Shown: positions 17,801-28,968, counted from the stretch's first letter. The stretch is 64,000 bases of DNA from JACKBJ01 sp964549495 (GCA_964549495.1 CAZJWJ010000017.1:3091-67090), one strand, 5' to 3'. The notes: generated by a model from the letters alone, not told the origin. Made by a program: numbers and translations.

Positions 17801-18599
17801 CACCGACCAGCAGGACCTCGCCGCCGGGCAGCAGAGTGGCGCTGTGGAAGCCGCGAGGCGTGTGTAGCTGGGCCACCTCGCTCGCGTTGCCCTGCGCGTC
17901 GACGAGTTCGATGCTGGTGAGCCGGCCGCCGGCTCCGGCGCCGCCGGCCACCAGCAGCCTGCCGTCACGCAGACGCGTGGTCGTATGGTACTCGCGCGCG
18001 ACGTCGAGCGTGCCCACCGACGTCCAGCTGTCCGCCACCGGATCGTAGACCTCGATGGCGTCCAGGAAGCCCGGGTTGCCGCCGCCGATGACCATCACCC
18101 GGCCGTCGGCCAACAGGGTCGCGGTGTGGAAGGCGCGCGGCGTGTTCATCGCGGCCGTGGCGGTCAGGCTGTCATCGGCGGGATCGAAGATCACCGCTTC
18201 GGGTGGAAAGGGCTGGCCCATGCCACCGTCACCGCCGGCGATCAGCACCCGGCCGTCCGGCAGGAGCGTGGCCGTATGGCCTCGTCGCGGAGGCCGCAGG
18301 CTGACCAGGGCCTCCCAGGTCTCGTCGACCGGATCGTAGCGCTCGATCGAGCCCTCGGCCGGATCGGCGGTGGCGTTGCCGCCCGCCGCGATCGCCAGCA
18401 CGCTGCCATCGGGCAAGAGCGTGGCGCTGTGTCCACCCCGCGCGGTGTCCATCGAGCCCGTGGGCTGCCATGGGCTGAGGGGCACCTGGTGGGGTGCTGC
18501 ATGAGTCGGGTCGCCGGCAGTGAAAGTGACCGACCACAACAGGAGCAGCAGGGTCAGCTGCCGCGTCGTTCGAGTCCATCGTCCATTCTCGCGATCCAT
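14889..18599 (-). CDS. Giant secreted kelch-repeat protein with triplicated module
   Basis: About 1236 residues, crossing a 10-N gap. The start at 18599 is chosen because GAGGAGG lies six bases upstream; a second ATG at 18605 touches that site. A signal peptide (LTLLLLLWSVTFTAG) leads into about seven kelch repeats (HTATLLPDGRVLIAGG, YDPVADSW types) forming a propeller. Three tandem modules of about 150 residues follow, each with TDR..(A/G).SF.GL..PG.(R/H)I, a ND(A/T) pair, and GRLD(V/I)-x-x-QDD. Next come beta-sandwich regions, including a CARDB-like part (VCVRVENIGQMPATGTL). The protein ends AIYLPIAWR. It is likely a surface-exposed binding protein; no catalytic residues are evident. Confidence 0.75.
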   Translation of the reverse strand: MDRENGRWTRTTRQLTLLLLLWSVTFTAGDPTHAAPHQVPLSPWQPTGSMDTARGGHSATLLPDGSVLAIAAGGNATADPAEGSIERYDPVDETWEALVSLRPPRRGHTATLLPDGRVLIAGGDGGMGQPFPPEAVIFDPADDSLTATAAMNTPRAFHTATLLADGRVMVIGGGNPGFLDAIEVYDPVADSWTSVGTLDVAREYHTTTRLRDGRLLVAGGAGAGGRLTSIELVDAQGNASEVAQLHTPRGFHSATLLPGGEVLLVGGDGGGGDGFPPKAERYDPQSHAVVETAPMAGPRRHHTATLLPXXXXPDGRILIVGGDKNSPLASTEVYDPAADSWSAGPALNEARRLHTTTLLHDGSLLAAGGYGASGWLASAERMAIPCEETVEIPVSQAQPDATLTALLGQIGIGPGKLKDLGDPATDRVVAHSFTGLQRPGMRIAEATLTIAAEPGGWDAYNDAFHILVARGSWAVSPRIGWYFDSGSGLPGQGKPWGAGDPGQSIVIDLHDESAALMQALEDDGRLDVWVQDDTTVLRMMLRLRYVCCESWVTHAAPTSQVGAELDAHLTTIGLVPASRKGFGDPTGDRAVGHSFQGLGIPGTRITAAVLSVRAQPTTSGSTNDAIFTLVAGGQTPPQQMWFYDASQSSPNLGYAWSPGLPAQSFDLLVDDPAVLGAMNASGRLDVYTQDDSTIYSLRLRTYHACCGEWVDRARDSGAQPSPELLQFLADGQFPALKDYGDGTSDRVFADSFVGLQRPGMHIRAFELVMHGTQGGSNDTISALVAGAGPAARINWWLANNWLGGQNQTPVLARDLGQSYSLLAAMNQTGRLDIYVQDDGRIDALELRLYYDCGPMPPKGTSDLDDPPPWAFIGQPRPDLWIDDTPYTADPNTDLDTGLEPDWGMNGQPLWQSRAIWVRNTFYDPQDPHAACAETEPQTPLSSGLPITVCVRVENIGQMPATGTLHAYWAKAALGLGWNTMPGSEPGTTHGDWTELDKTEEIHLDPGQSTVIGLPWVAPDPSPALDLHACLLARIEANAPDAIWGETTDVAHNTRHNSNIAWRNVQVEGLLVGGSGQRHPVILRNLSDAEQELAVRIRPVEGQAEAGFFEAGRLDLDMPAAIGDRWKAQGGPGRGFLIAPDGSGVIVQDPGGAWIEGLTLAPHQSVELGLRYSLDAADPLAMADGLDQASKQRFDVEIAQLVRDEDGLWQEQGGVVYVLRVPGDRPERAIYLPIAWR
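17664..17673. other. Assembly gap (10 N) inside a kelch repeat
   Basis: Ten Ns. Read on the minus strand, CTGCCCGA lies before the gap and CCCGACGGC after it, so both flanks end in the same CCCGA of the kelch consensus LLPDGR. The flanks probably overlap rather than being separated; the Ns happen to keep the frame as written. Confidence 0.95.
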
Positions 18600-18928
18600 C
18601 TCCATCCTCCTCTGTCCCTCTCGGGCCATGCTCGCGTCTCCCGATGCCTTTTGCACCGGCCCGGTCGCCATGACCGGGATCCTCACCGACAGTCTAACCG
18701 CCGGCCCGTTCCCTCCGCGTTCCCTGGCCGTTCCCACCCATCTCCCGCAAGTAGCCGGCGCAGCCGATCGTCCACCGCTTAGCGGCGGACCGCCGGCCCT
18801 TCCGCCAGCGCCTTCCCTCCCTCGCGGCATGCGCGGAGGTTCGACGCGCAACCGGCGGGCTGGCATCATGGCCCCCGGAGTAAAAGCAGCCGATTCGATT
18901 TCGAGCGCGAGACCATGGAGGCCCCGAC
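18600..18928. other. Divergent intergenic region between kelch gene and ppdK
   Basis: About 330 bases between two divergent genes. It should hold both promoters, but I find no convincing -35/-10 pair. A short CCGC-TTA-GCGG palindrome lies at about 18777-18787. Nothing else stands out. Confidence 0.5.
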
Positions 18929-21642
<2,714 letters not shown>

Positions 21643-21646
<4 letters not shown>

Positions 21647-22209
21647 TCCTGCCCGACACCCCGCGCCGATTCACGGTCGAGGAGTACCTGCTCATCGAAC
21701 GCGCCGCGGAGGCCAAGAGCGAGTACATCGACGGCCAGATCTTCGCCATGACCGGCGCCAGCCGTTCGCACAACCTGATCGCGGGCAATGCGTCCGGCGC
21801 CTTGCGAGATTCGCTGCGGGGCGGACCCTGCGAAGTCTACCAGAGCGACATGCGGGTGGAGGTCGCCGACACCGGGCTCTACGCCTACCCGGACGTCACC
21901 GTGGCCTGCCCGCCCATCGACTGGTCCGACGATCGCACGGACATGCTGCGCAATCCGGTGCTGATCATCGAGGTGCTCTCGCCCAGCACGGCCGGTTACG
22001 ACCGCGGCGAGAAGTTCCTGCGCTACCAGCGCTTGCCCAGCCTGATGCACTACCTGCTGGTCGAGCAGTCGATCTGCCGCGTCGAGCATTTCCGCCGGCA
22101 CGAGCAAGGCTGGCTGCTGGAGTCGCACGAGGACCTCGACGACAGGATCGTGCTCGATGCCCTCGATGTCCGACTCGACCTGCGCACCGTTTACGAGCGA
22201 GTGCTCTGA
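21643..22209 (+). CDS. Uma2-family (DUF820) restriction-endonuclease-like protein
   Basis: 188 residues from a GTG that overlaps the ppdK stop (GTGA), with GGGAGGAGG upstream. It shows the Uma2 pattern: RFTVEEYLLIE, YIDGQIFAMTGAS, SHNLIAGN, YAYPDVTVACPP and PVLIIEVLSPSTAGYDRGEKF. The PD and the E-x-L pair belong to the PD-(D/E)XK nuclease core, so the catalytic residues appear intact. These proteins are abundant and often multicopy in Cyanobacteria and Chloroflexota; their biological role is unknown. Coupling to ppdK is odd and probably reflects insertion at the gene end rather than shared function. Confidence 0.85.
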
Positions 22210-22244
22210 TCGAAGTCCATTGTGCCATCGGCTATCATGGGATC

Positions 22245-22592
22245 ATGGATCGACCCTTGCAACCCAGTAGCGAGCGCGATCGGGAATCTCGGGCCGAGTT
22301 GCCGTCGTTTCTGGCACCTTGCTTCCACGACTACGACCTGTCGAGTTTGGATGCGGCGGCGGACTCGCACTTCGTGATCGAACGGGTCTTGGCCACGGGC
22401 GATCGCAATGCGGTTCGTTGGCTGGTGCGGCACTACGACGAGAACGAGCTGCGCCAGGTGCTGAGAAGCCGAGGTAGCCGTCGGCTCGACCCCAGGCGAC
22501 TCGCGCTTTGGTGCCTACTGCTGGACGTCGAGGAACCGGTCGCACCTCCGTGGGCGGAAGCGCGCGCACAGCTCTGGCCAGGCGATGGTTGA
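22245..22592 (+). CDS. DUF6922-like partner (putative antitoxin) of an AbiEii protein
   Basis: 115 residues. The central part (LSSLDAAADSHFVIERVLATGD followed by RWLVRHYDENELRQVLR) resembles the small DUF6922-type proteins encoded just before AbiEii/AbiGii nucleotidyltransferases. It overlaps the next gene by eight bases, as expected of a toxin-antitoxin-like pair. The ATG at 22245 is six bases after a TATCAT box (22233-22238), so the transcript may start at or close to the ATG; no Shine-Dalgarno is visible. The function as antitoxin is inferred from position only. Confidence 0.6.
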   Translation: MDRPLQPSSERDRESRAELPSFLAPCFHDYDLSSLDAAADSHFVIERVLATGDRNAVRWLVRHYDENELRQVLRSRGSRRLDPRRLALWCLLLDVEEPVAPPWAEARAQLWPGDG

Positions 22593-23241
22593 TCCTTCGC
22601 GGGTCCTGAACCCGGCCGGCCAAGCCGTATTGGCGCGGCTCGGTCCCTCCGGCGCCGGCAACGGCTTCTGTCTGGCCGGCGGCACGGCTCTCGCCCTCCG
22701 ACTCGGTCACCGCGTCTCGGTCGACTTCGATCTGTTCTCGGCGGACAATCCACTGCAGCAAGGTGAACGGGATGCGATTCTCGAGCAGTTGGGGTCGGCC
22801 TTCGACGAGGTCCGCAGCATCGAAGCGCGAGATGGGACTTTGATCGCTCGCTGCGATGGCGTCGACGTCAGCTTCTTCGCCTACCGCTACGATCTGCTCG
22901 AGCCGACCGACTCCGCCTTCGGCCTGCAGCTGGCATCCCTCTCCGACATCGCGGCCATGAAGATCTCGGCGATCATCGGCCGAGGCAGCCGCAAGGACTT
23001 CATCGACCTTCACGTACTGATGCAGCACGCACCCCTGGATGCCTGGATCACCGCCGCCGAGCGGAAGTTCCCCGCGGTCGACGAGCTGCGCGCGATGTCC
23101 TTGCGCGCTCTGGTCTACTTCGAAGACGCGGAGCCCGAGCCGATGCCGAAGATGAACATCGAGCTGGACTGGCAAGAGGTGAAGGCCGGCCTGCGGAACG
23201 AGGTTCGATCGTTGGGCAGTCGATACTACGGTTTGTCGTGA
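22585..23241 (+). CDS. AbiEii/AbiGii-family nucleotidyltransferase (putative toxin)
   Basis: 218 residues. The nucleotidyltransferase core is visible as LAGGTALALRLGHR followed by VDFDLFS, giving the GG and D-x-D features of the AbiEii family. SLSDIAAMKISAIIGRGSRKDFIDL is the family's second conserved block with its Lys and Asp. In characterised type IV systems the AbiEii protein is a nucleotidyltransferase toxin countered by AbiEi. Here the usual AbiEi antitoxin is absent, and the overlapping 115-residue protein takes its position. The active-site residues look intact. Confidence 0.8.
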   Translation: MVDPSRVLNPAGQAVLARLGPSGAGNGFCLAGGTALALRLGHRVSVDFDLFSADNPLQQGERDAILEQLGSAFDEVRSIEARDGTLIARCDGVDVSFFAYRYDLLEPTDSAFGLQLASLSDIAAMKISAIIGRGSRKDFIDLHVLMQHAPLDAWITAAERKFPAVDELRAMSLRALVYFEDAEPEPMPKMNIELDWQEVKAGLRNEVRSLGSRYYGLS

Positions 23242-23310
23242 TCACGGTCGGGATGCGATCGCCGTGGGCTCACCGACTCGAGCGTTGGTGATTTACCAGC
23301 GCATCCTTCC

Positions 23311-24009
23311 CTAGCACCGGCCACCGCTCGAACTCGGGCCCGCGCCTGACCGCAAGCGCTCGATCTCTGCCCGAAGTCTCGCAATCTCGGCCTCGTTCTC
23401 GGACACGCTGCGCATCGCTTCCCGCGCGCCGAGCAGTCGCTCCCCCGTCGCGGCATCGTAGACGCGCAGCTGATTGCCGTCTACCTGGAATCGCAGCCCC
23501 AGCGCCGGACTGACGACGGCGCCATCGGGTTCCGGCTCGATGGGCTCGTAGCGCCCGTCGACGAGGCCATGGCCGACCAGCGCATCGTCGAGGTAGTCCC
23601 GCTCAGGATCGAAGAGGAAGTACTCGTCCACGCCCAACTGCGCGCAACGCTGCTTCTTGGCTCCCAAATCCTCGCGCCAGGTGGCCCTGGACGAGACCTC
23701 GAAGACCACGTTCGGCGGCCGGCCTTCCTCCCAGACCTTGTAGACCCGCCGCGGGCCGGGCACGATGCCGAAGACGACGTAGACATCGGGCGAGAAGCGC
23801 TTCCGCGGATCCCCTTCGACGTAGTAGACCAGGTTGTTGCTGGCCACGTACACATCGTCCCGATCCCGATAGCGGTGCTGCAGCTGGTAGGCCAGATCGG
23901 CCATGGCATGCCAGTGAACATCGGTCTCGGCCATGGGCTTACCGTCGGACTCCGGGTAGTGCACCGCCTTCCCGCGTCTCGAGGTTCGGGCTTTCTCCAA
24001 GGCCCCCAT
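23311..24009 (-). CDS. Uma2-family protein with C-terminal coiled coil
   Basis: 232 residues. Uma2 features: HWHAMADLAYQLQHRYR, YVASNNLVYYVEGDPRKRFSPDVYVVFG and PNVVFEVSSRATWREDLG, which supply the PD and E-x-S positions of the nuclease fold. LGVDEYFLFDPERDYL is also typical. The last 45 residues form a short heptad-like coiled coil (SENEAEIARLRAEIERLR), a common add-on in this family. It converges on the AbiEii pair. The ATG at 24009 is preceded by GGAG. Role unknown. Confidence 0.82.
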   Translation of the reverse strand: MGALEKARTSRRGKAVHYPESDGKPMAETDVHWHAMADLAYQLQHRYRDRDDVYVASNNLVYYVEGDPRKRFSPDVYVVFGIVPGPRRVYKVWEEGRPPNVVFEVSSRATWREDLGAKKQRCAQLGVDEYFLFDPERDYLDDALVGHGLVDGRYEPIEPEPDGAVVSPALGLRFQVDGNQLRVYDAATGERLLGAREAMRSVSENEAEIARLRAEIERLRSGAGPSSSGGRC

Positions 24010-24266
24010 CGTCCCGTCTCCATTCCTGCGATCGACCGATCCGACCCTCCGATTCTAGCATGGGCTCACCCTAGCCTCCGGCCTGCCATTGAGAACCACC
24101 ATGCTATGGGACGAACCGATTCACCTACCAGGGTTTAGAGGACCCGATCGCGACAAGTCTGCGACATCGATGCGTCAGCTCTTCCGCGATCGAGTCGATG
24201 CAGACCCTATCGCAGACGATGCATGACTTGCAAGCGCCTAGCATTTACTGCGGTACTGCCCCAGCC

Positions 24267-24905
24267 CTACCCTTCCGGACCCACTCGAGACGGAGATCCG
24301 ACTTGGTCCTCGTTCCGACGCACCCTCTTCCAAAACAGGAAGCCGAACGCGAAGAGCGCAAGGAGGAGATCCCATCGGTGAATCTTGATCCACGGCACGC
24401 TGCCCCGGCCGAGCACCGCCAAGACGTCTCGGCCTTCTTGCGAGGCCTGACCCAGGTGGCTGAAAGGCCTTGTGCCGAAACAATAGTCAGCGGACAGGCC
24501 TTCACCCTGTCCGGCGGGGTGCTCGTCAGCGAATACGAGGTAGCGCACTCCAGGTTCGAAATCGTCGTATCCGCACGTTTCCTCCCCGAGCCAGACCAGC
24601 TCCACTTGGGCACCGACCTGCCCTTTCCAGACCCGGTCGACACCGAACACGTATGGATCCATACCGCTGAACGGATCTCGGTCTCGCCCGAAGAACCTGC
24701 CGAGAAGCATCGAGGTCGGCTTCAATCGGCCGGCGAAGACCAGTTTCGACAGCTCGAGTCCGTCTTCGGGACTCGAGATCGAACATTCGCAGGCATCGGC
24801 CGTAGCACCTTGCAAGGCGGTCAAGGCTATCGCGAGAGCCCCGATCAGGACCCATCGACGGAAGGGCCAGCGAGGGTGCCGTGAGCCCGTATCCGATGAA
24901 GTCAT
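24267..24905 (-). CDS. Secreted NTR/TIMP-like protein with C-terminal membrane anchor
   Basis: 212 residues from ATG 24905 with GGAGGGG upstream. A signal peptide (RRWVLIGALAIALTALQG) ends just before the mature N terminus DACECSISSPEDGLELSKLVFAGRL, a Cys-x-Cys start typical of netrin-like/TIMP-type bacterial proteins. Further cysteines lie in ETCGYDD and DYCFGTR. A C-terminal helix (LLLALFAFGFLFWKR) with a basic tail would anchor it, as in sortase-free surface proteins. The frame runs open upstream into a truncated paralogue, so a 305-residue fused product is formally possible. Function unknown. Confidence 0.65.
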   Translation of the reverse strand: MTSSDTGSRHPRWPFRRWVLIGALAIALTALQGATADACECSISSPEDGLELSKLVFAGRLKPTSMLLGRFFGRDRDPFSGMDPYVFGVDRVWKGQVGAQVELVWLGEETCGYDDFEPGVRYLVFADEHPAGQGEGLSADYCFGTRPFSHLGQASQEGRDVLAVLGRGSVPWIKIHRWDLLLALFAFGFLFWKRVRRNEDQVGSPSRVGPEG

Positions 24906-25184
24906 CTCGAAACTCCCCTCCTCGATCAACGCGCGATCAGCGAGCGCAGGCTCTGGTCGACGGCCGGTCGAGCTCACGAGCGATGACGAGCCGACCACTT
25001 CGTCCGCGCCCGTCGCCTTCTCGCGATCAACCAGGCCAAGACGAACGACGCCACAAAACACGACTTCGTGGTCCTCCATGGCTTCCTCTATCGACGGCAT
25101 GCCACGATCACAGGCATTGGCCACTCGAAGATCGGTGAGCGTGAGAAGAAGGAAGAGCATCGCAGGAATCAGCAAGAAGTGCAC
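24906..25184 (-). pseudogene. Truncated paralogue of the NTR-like gene
   Basis: In the same frame and directly upstream of the intact gene: GTG 25184 opens a signal peptide (MHFLLIPAMLFLLLTLTD) and then NACDRGMPSIEEAMEDHEVVFCGVVRL, which parallels ACECSISSPEDGLELSKLVFAGRL of the intact copy. After about 45 mature residues the similarity ends and unrelated sequence runs into the next gene. It looks like a tandem duplication whose upstream copy lost its C-terminal half. Confidence 0.55.
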
Positions 25185-25238
25185 CGCCCGATCACCATTC
25201 TGCCAAGACCTGTCCGGTGCCCTCGACGATCTCCGTTT

Positions 25239-26075
25239 CTAGGCGTTCTTGCCGCCGGCCATGAAGCGCTTGACGGCCTTCACGTGGGCATCGGCGGCCC
25301 ATAGGTCGGGAAAGAGGTCACGCTCGCGCTGCAGGGCCTCGGCGTAGGGCAGCTCGCGGCCGGCGTCCAGGATGGACTTGACGGCGCGGACGGTGGCCGG
25401 GTCGGAGGCGGCGATGTCCTCGGCCAGGGCCTGGGCGGTGGCCAGGGCGCTGCGAGGGACGGTGACGTGGCTGACCAGGCCCAGGTTCAGAAGCTCGGAG
25501 CTGGTGTAGGGGCGGGCCGAGAGGAGCATCTGGGCGGCGCGAGCGTGGCCGACCAGGCGCAGGAGGCGCTGGCCGGCCCCCCAGCCGGGCACCAGGCCCA
25601 GCTTGAGGTGGACCAGGCCGAACTTGACGTCCTCGCTGACCACCCGCAGGTCGCAGGCCAGGGCGATCTCGCTGCCGCCGCCCAGGGCATAGCCGTCCAC
25701 CGCGGCGATGCTGGGGATGGGCAGCTGCTCCAGATCGCGCAGGGCATCGCCCATCACCCGCGCCAGCTTGGCGCCCTCCTCGCGGCCCAGGCGGGTGTGC
25801 AGGGCGTGCTGGTCGCCTCCGGAGCAGAAGGCCCGGCCGCCGGCGCCGGTGAGGATCAGCACCCGAGGCGCAGCGGTCGGGTCCTCGGCGGCGCAGCGGC
25901 GGCCGATGTCCTGGACGGCGGCGGCGAACTGCTCCATGGCCGGCCAGTCCAGCGCGTTGAGCCGCTCGGGCCGGTTGAAGGTGATGCGGCTGATGCCGGT
26001 CTCGGCGTGATCGACCAAGATGGGATCGTCGCCATTGCCGTGATCGCCCCGCCGGGTCTCGCGGATGGAACTCAT
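25239..26075 (-). CDS. Enoyl-CoA hydratase/isomerase family protein
   Basis: 278 residues of the crotonase superfamily. Oxyanion-hole strands are seen as AFCSGGDQHAL and AVDGYALGGGSEIALACDLR, and the second-half signature is VKFGLVHLKLGLVPGWGAGQRL. At the positions of the hydratase catalytic glutamates, Glu of GGGSEIAL is present but the second is not obvious, so the reaction (hydration, isomerisation, decarboxylation) cannot be fixed. Members act on acyl-CoA esters in the cytoplasm. The ATG at 26075 follows GAGGAG and overlaps the preceding channel-like gene as ATGA, so the two were built as one unit. Confidence 0.85.
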   Translation of the reverse strand: MSSIRETRRGDHGNGDDPILVDHAETGISRITFNRPERLNALDWPAMEQFAAAVQDIGRRCAAEDPTAAPRVLILTGAGGRAFCSGGDQHALHTRLGREEGAKLARVMGDALRDLEQLPIPSIAAVDGYALGGGSEIALACDLRVVSEDVKFGLVHLKLGLVPGWGAGQRLLRLVGHARAAQMLLSARPYTSSELLNLGLVSHVTVPRSALATAQALAEDIAASDPATVRAVKSILDAGRELPYAEALQRERDLFPDLWAADAHVKAVKRFMAGGKNA

Positions 26076-27183
26076 GCTCGGGTCTCCTCGAGGAAGTGTT
26101 CGATGCCGGCCCGGTCGCTGGACCAAGGGGCGCTGGGCGCCATGGTCATGCGGCAGAGGGCCAAGAGGGCCGTATCGTAGTTGACCCGCCAGCCGGCGAA
26201 GTCCAGCCAGGCCTGGTCGAGGTCGGTCACCAGGGGCACGCCCTCGTCGGCCATGCGTTGGCAGGCGAGGTCGAAGTCCTGGCGGCTGATGGAGATCGGG
26301 TCCTCCGGGAAGTGGGGGTCGGGGTTGTAGCGCACACCGAAGTAGTCGGCGATGCGGCGCAGGGCGATGTAGCCGGCCCGCAGGCAGAGCTGGGCCTCGA
26401 CGTCGCGCTGGGGGATGTCGATCAGCGCAAGGCGCAGGGCGGCCGCGTCCAGGACGGCGCCGGCCGCGGTGACCCAGCTGTGGTCGGGCTGCGGCGAGCG
26501 AAAGAAGACCAGGGCCGCCAGCGAGGTGTGGCTCTCCTCGATCTCGGCGAACCAGACCTCCCAGCTGGCCCACATCTCGTCCATGCGCTCCCAACGGCCG
26601 AGGCGCGCGAAGCGCCGGATCATCTCGATGGCCGTCGGCGGAGAGCCGGCCCGCACCTCCAGCATCGTCACCGCTTCCTCGCGCCGCTGGAAGGCCCCGT
26701 ACATGGTGGGCAGGTAGGCGATGAGCAGGGCCACCATGATCAAGCCGATGGTCGACTCGGTAAAGGTCAGGATCATCGGCACCAGCCCGTCCACCCGTTC
26801 GAAGCCCAGGGTGAAGAGCGAGGAGCCGCTCTCGACGAAGGCGTTGTAGATGGGTCGCACGCCGACGGCCCAGAACATCAGCATGTAGCCGATCAGGATC
26901 ATCGTCAGCCACGTGGGCAGGAGCATCATCAGACCCACCGGCGCGAAGAAGGCCATCGTCCGGTCGCGTTGGTCGTGGACTGCCGGCGCACCACGGCGTA
27001 GAAGACGCGTCGCAAGGCCCCGAAGAGCAAGCGCGTGATCCGGTCGCCGGCGCTGCGCGGCAAGACGAAGGTCCGGATGGCCGAGCGCAGCGCGTAGAGC
27101 ACCGCCAGCAGGCCGATCAAAAAGACCAGCATGCGCAGCAGGGTCGGGATCAGCGCGGCAAGCTCGAGCGAGAGGGGCGGCAT
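26072..27183 (-). pseudogene. Frameshifted ion-channel-like membrane protein gene
   Basis: Frame 1 from ATG 27183 encodes a transmembrane start (LLRMLVFLIGLLAVLYALRSA then IRTFVLPRSAGDRITRLLFG). From about 26960-26990 the protein continues only in another frame as RDRTMAFFAPVGLMMLLPTWL, then SGSSLFTLGFERVDG, LPTMYGAFQRREEAVTML, SWVTAAGAVLDAAALRL and FAGWRVNYDTALLAL. Together they match a conserved family of about 370-residue proteins with a potassium-channel-like pore (SGSSLFTLGF). A one-base shift breaks the gene; sequencing error or genuine decay cannot be told apart here. It overlaps the enoyl-CoA hydratase start (ATGA). Confidence 0.75.
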
Positions 27184-27282
27184 GGCCCCGCATTATCGGG
27201 TCGGGCGGTGGTGGGTCAAGTGACAGGCGGCGAGCGAGATCGCGTCGCGAACCTAGGCTATGGGGCGCAGCCCTACCGAACG

Positions 27283-28752
27283 CTAGTCGGGCAAGGCTTG
27301 GATCACGGTCAGTGAACGCGGATTGGCCGGTTGCTCCAGATTGAAAGCCGCCAGACGCCCATCGCCAGACACGAAGATGGCCACGCTGCTAGGGTCGAGC
27401 AGATGCAGTCGGGGTGGCGTGGCACCCAGTCGTGTCACGATGCCACTGAGGAAGAATCCTCGCGGCGAAAGCTCGCCATTTCTACCCACAGCAACATAGC
27501 GCAGAGCAATGATCTCTCCAGCGCACCGATCACGCTCCAGCGCTACGTCCTCGTAGACCTCGGCGATGACTACCTGTAATCCGTTGGCCGCCACGCTCCA
27601 GGCAAACAACGGATGTGATCCAGAAACGCAGAACTCAGCAGACTCGAGCGCCGACTCTGGGCTGGCCTGGCTGGCTTGTCGTCGTTCGCAACACGATCGC
27701 CAATCGACACCGTTCCCACCTAGATCGATGGCGGATGCAATCTCGGAGGGCAGGCTAGTAGAGGCCATCTCGACGAATCCAGCCTCGTCCGCACGAAGAC
27801 TGGAGAGCAGCCAGGAAGCGCCCTCCGGAGCACGCGGGTCGAATCCCACCACATAGATCCATCGCCCGCCGGTCGTCACGGCCGTAGCATGGAACGTCAA
27901 GCTCGTCTCTGCAACAACCGAGAAACCTTGTTGCGTGGTATCCAGTAAGGTCAATCGTGACCCATTCCTGAAGTGTTTCCCACCCGAAGGCAGTATGTCG
28001 TCCGCCACCATCAACACCCTACCCTGATACATCGCGAGTGATCTGATGTGAATGGGGGCATCACGCCAAGTAGAGACGTGCGGCGCTCGCCATGATGTAG
28101 CGTCCATGCGGACGATCCGACTCCGAGAGATGTCTCTCGGTGGGAGCCCCTGTCGCTCGACCTCGCCGCTGTAGCGCGCCGCGATGATCAGATGGCTACC
28201 TTGGCCCATCATCTCCATGACCTCGACCTGAAAGCCCTCTCGCTCGAGCATCAGAACATCCGCCACTTGGAGACGTGGACTCAGGTCGCTCGGATCAGAG
28301 ACATCGATCATGTGGAGTCGCCCAGTCCGCTCGATTGCGAAGAGCATCGTATCGACCACAGCCATGGCGACGATCGATTGCCTCTCGTAGGATCGCGTCG
28401 CATCCGGTGCCAGAGTCAGCTGACCGATGGGTACGGGGTCGCGTGGGTCACTGAAATCCAGTACCAACACACTACGGCGGCGCGCCATATACACCCGATC
28501 GTCATCAAGCACCAGGACCGAGTACGCCGAGTCGACCTCGAGCTCTGGTCCTGATGGTGCGGCCTCTAACGGATCCAATTCGTGCCACTCCGACCTCGAA
28601 CTGAGGCCGGTGGACACCACGGTAGCCACAGGCCCGCTGTCTACAGGGCGTGGTGTTCGGTCGAGTAGATGTCTCGTGTCGAACTTGCCAGCACAGGCAC
28701 TAAGAAGCAAGAGCTGGACGAGGATTGGAGCGTGAGCGGCGGCGCGAGGCAA
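27283..28752 (-). CDS. LVIVD-type beta-propeller lipoprotein
   Basis: 489 residues from a TTG start at 28752 preceded by GGAGAG. The N terminus (ILVQLLLLSAC) ends in a lipobox, so the mature protein should be lipid-anchored at the membrane surface. The body has propeller blades of the choice-of-anchor/LVIVD kind (VYMARRRSVLVLDFSDPRDPV, RLHMIDVSDPSDL, RLTLLDTTQQG). Two cysteine pairs are visible near SCCERRQ and EFCVSG. It is likely a binding or scaffolding protein; no catalytic motif is seen. It ends about 100 bases from the channel-like gene on the same strand. Confidence 0.65.
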   Translation of the reverse strand: MPRAAAHAPILVQLLLLSACAGKFDTRHLLDRTPRPVDSGPVATVVSTGLSSRSEWHELDPLEAAPSGPELEVDSAYSVLVLDDDRVYMARRRSVLVLDFSDPRDPVPIGQLTLAPDATRSYERQSIVAMAVVDTMLFAIERTGRLHMIDVSDPSDLSPRLQVADVLMLEREGFQVEVMEMMGQGSHLIIAARYSGEVERQGLPPRDISRSRIVRMDATSWRAPHVSTWRDAPIHIRSLAMYQGRVLMVADDILPSGGKHFRNGSRLTLLDTTQQGFSVVAETSLTFHATAVTTGGRWIYVVGFDPRAPEGASWLLSSLRADEAGFVEMASTSLPSEIASAIDLGGNGVDWRSCCERRQASQASPESALESAEFCVSGSHPLFAWSVAANGLQVVIAEVYEDVALERDRCAGEIIALRYVAVGRNGELSPRGFFLSGIVTRLGATPPRLHLLDPSSVAIFVSGDGRLAAFNLEQPANPRSLTVIQALPD

Positions 28753-28878
28753 AGCAAGGCTCTCCAGTTTGGTGAGTCCGATACCCGAGGGTGTTGGCCG
28801 GGCACAGTGGCGAGGTGCTTCAGGTTACACGCCGCTGCGCATCTGCTACCGGGCACCAAGCCGCCGATTCTCAGCTGC

Positions 28879-28968
28879 TCACGTGACGCTTCGATATGCG
28901 AACGAGCATTTGCCGCGCATAGGGACACGGCTCGTGCTCAGCCCGCACTCGTCGATCATCACCTTCAT
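28879..28968 (-). pseudogene. Stub of a DUF5615 (PIN-like) toxin gene
   Basis: The ATG at 28968 overlaps the stop of the DUF433 gene as ATGA, exactly as in the intact module at 44005-44588. The encoded peptide starts MKVMIDEC, the expected first strand of a DUF5615 toxin (compare MILLADENV in the intact copy), but then leaves the family pattern and stops after 29 residues. The catalytic acidic residues further on (as in TADTDFGEL) are absent. It is a 5' remnant of a lost toxin. Confidence 0.65.

Noticed and set aside
24198..24884. Plus-strand open frame of about 228 codons over the NTR-like gene
   Set aside because: It opposes a gene with signal peptide, ribosome site and paired cysteines; its own product has no recognisable feature.
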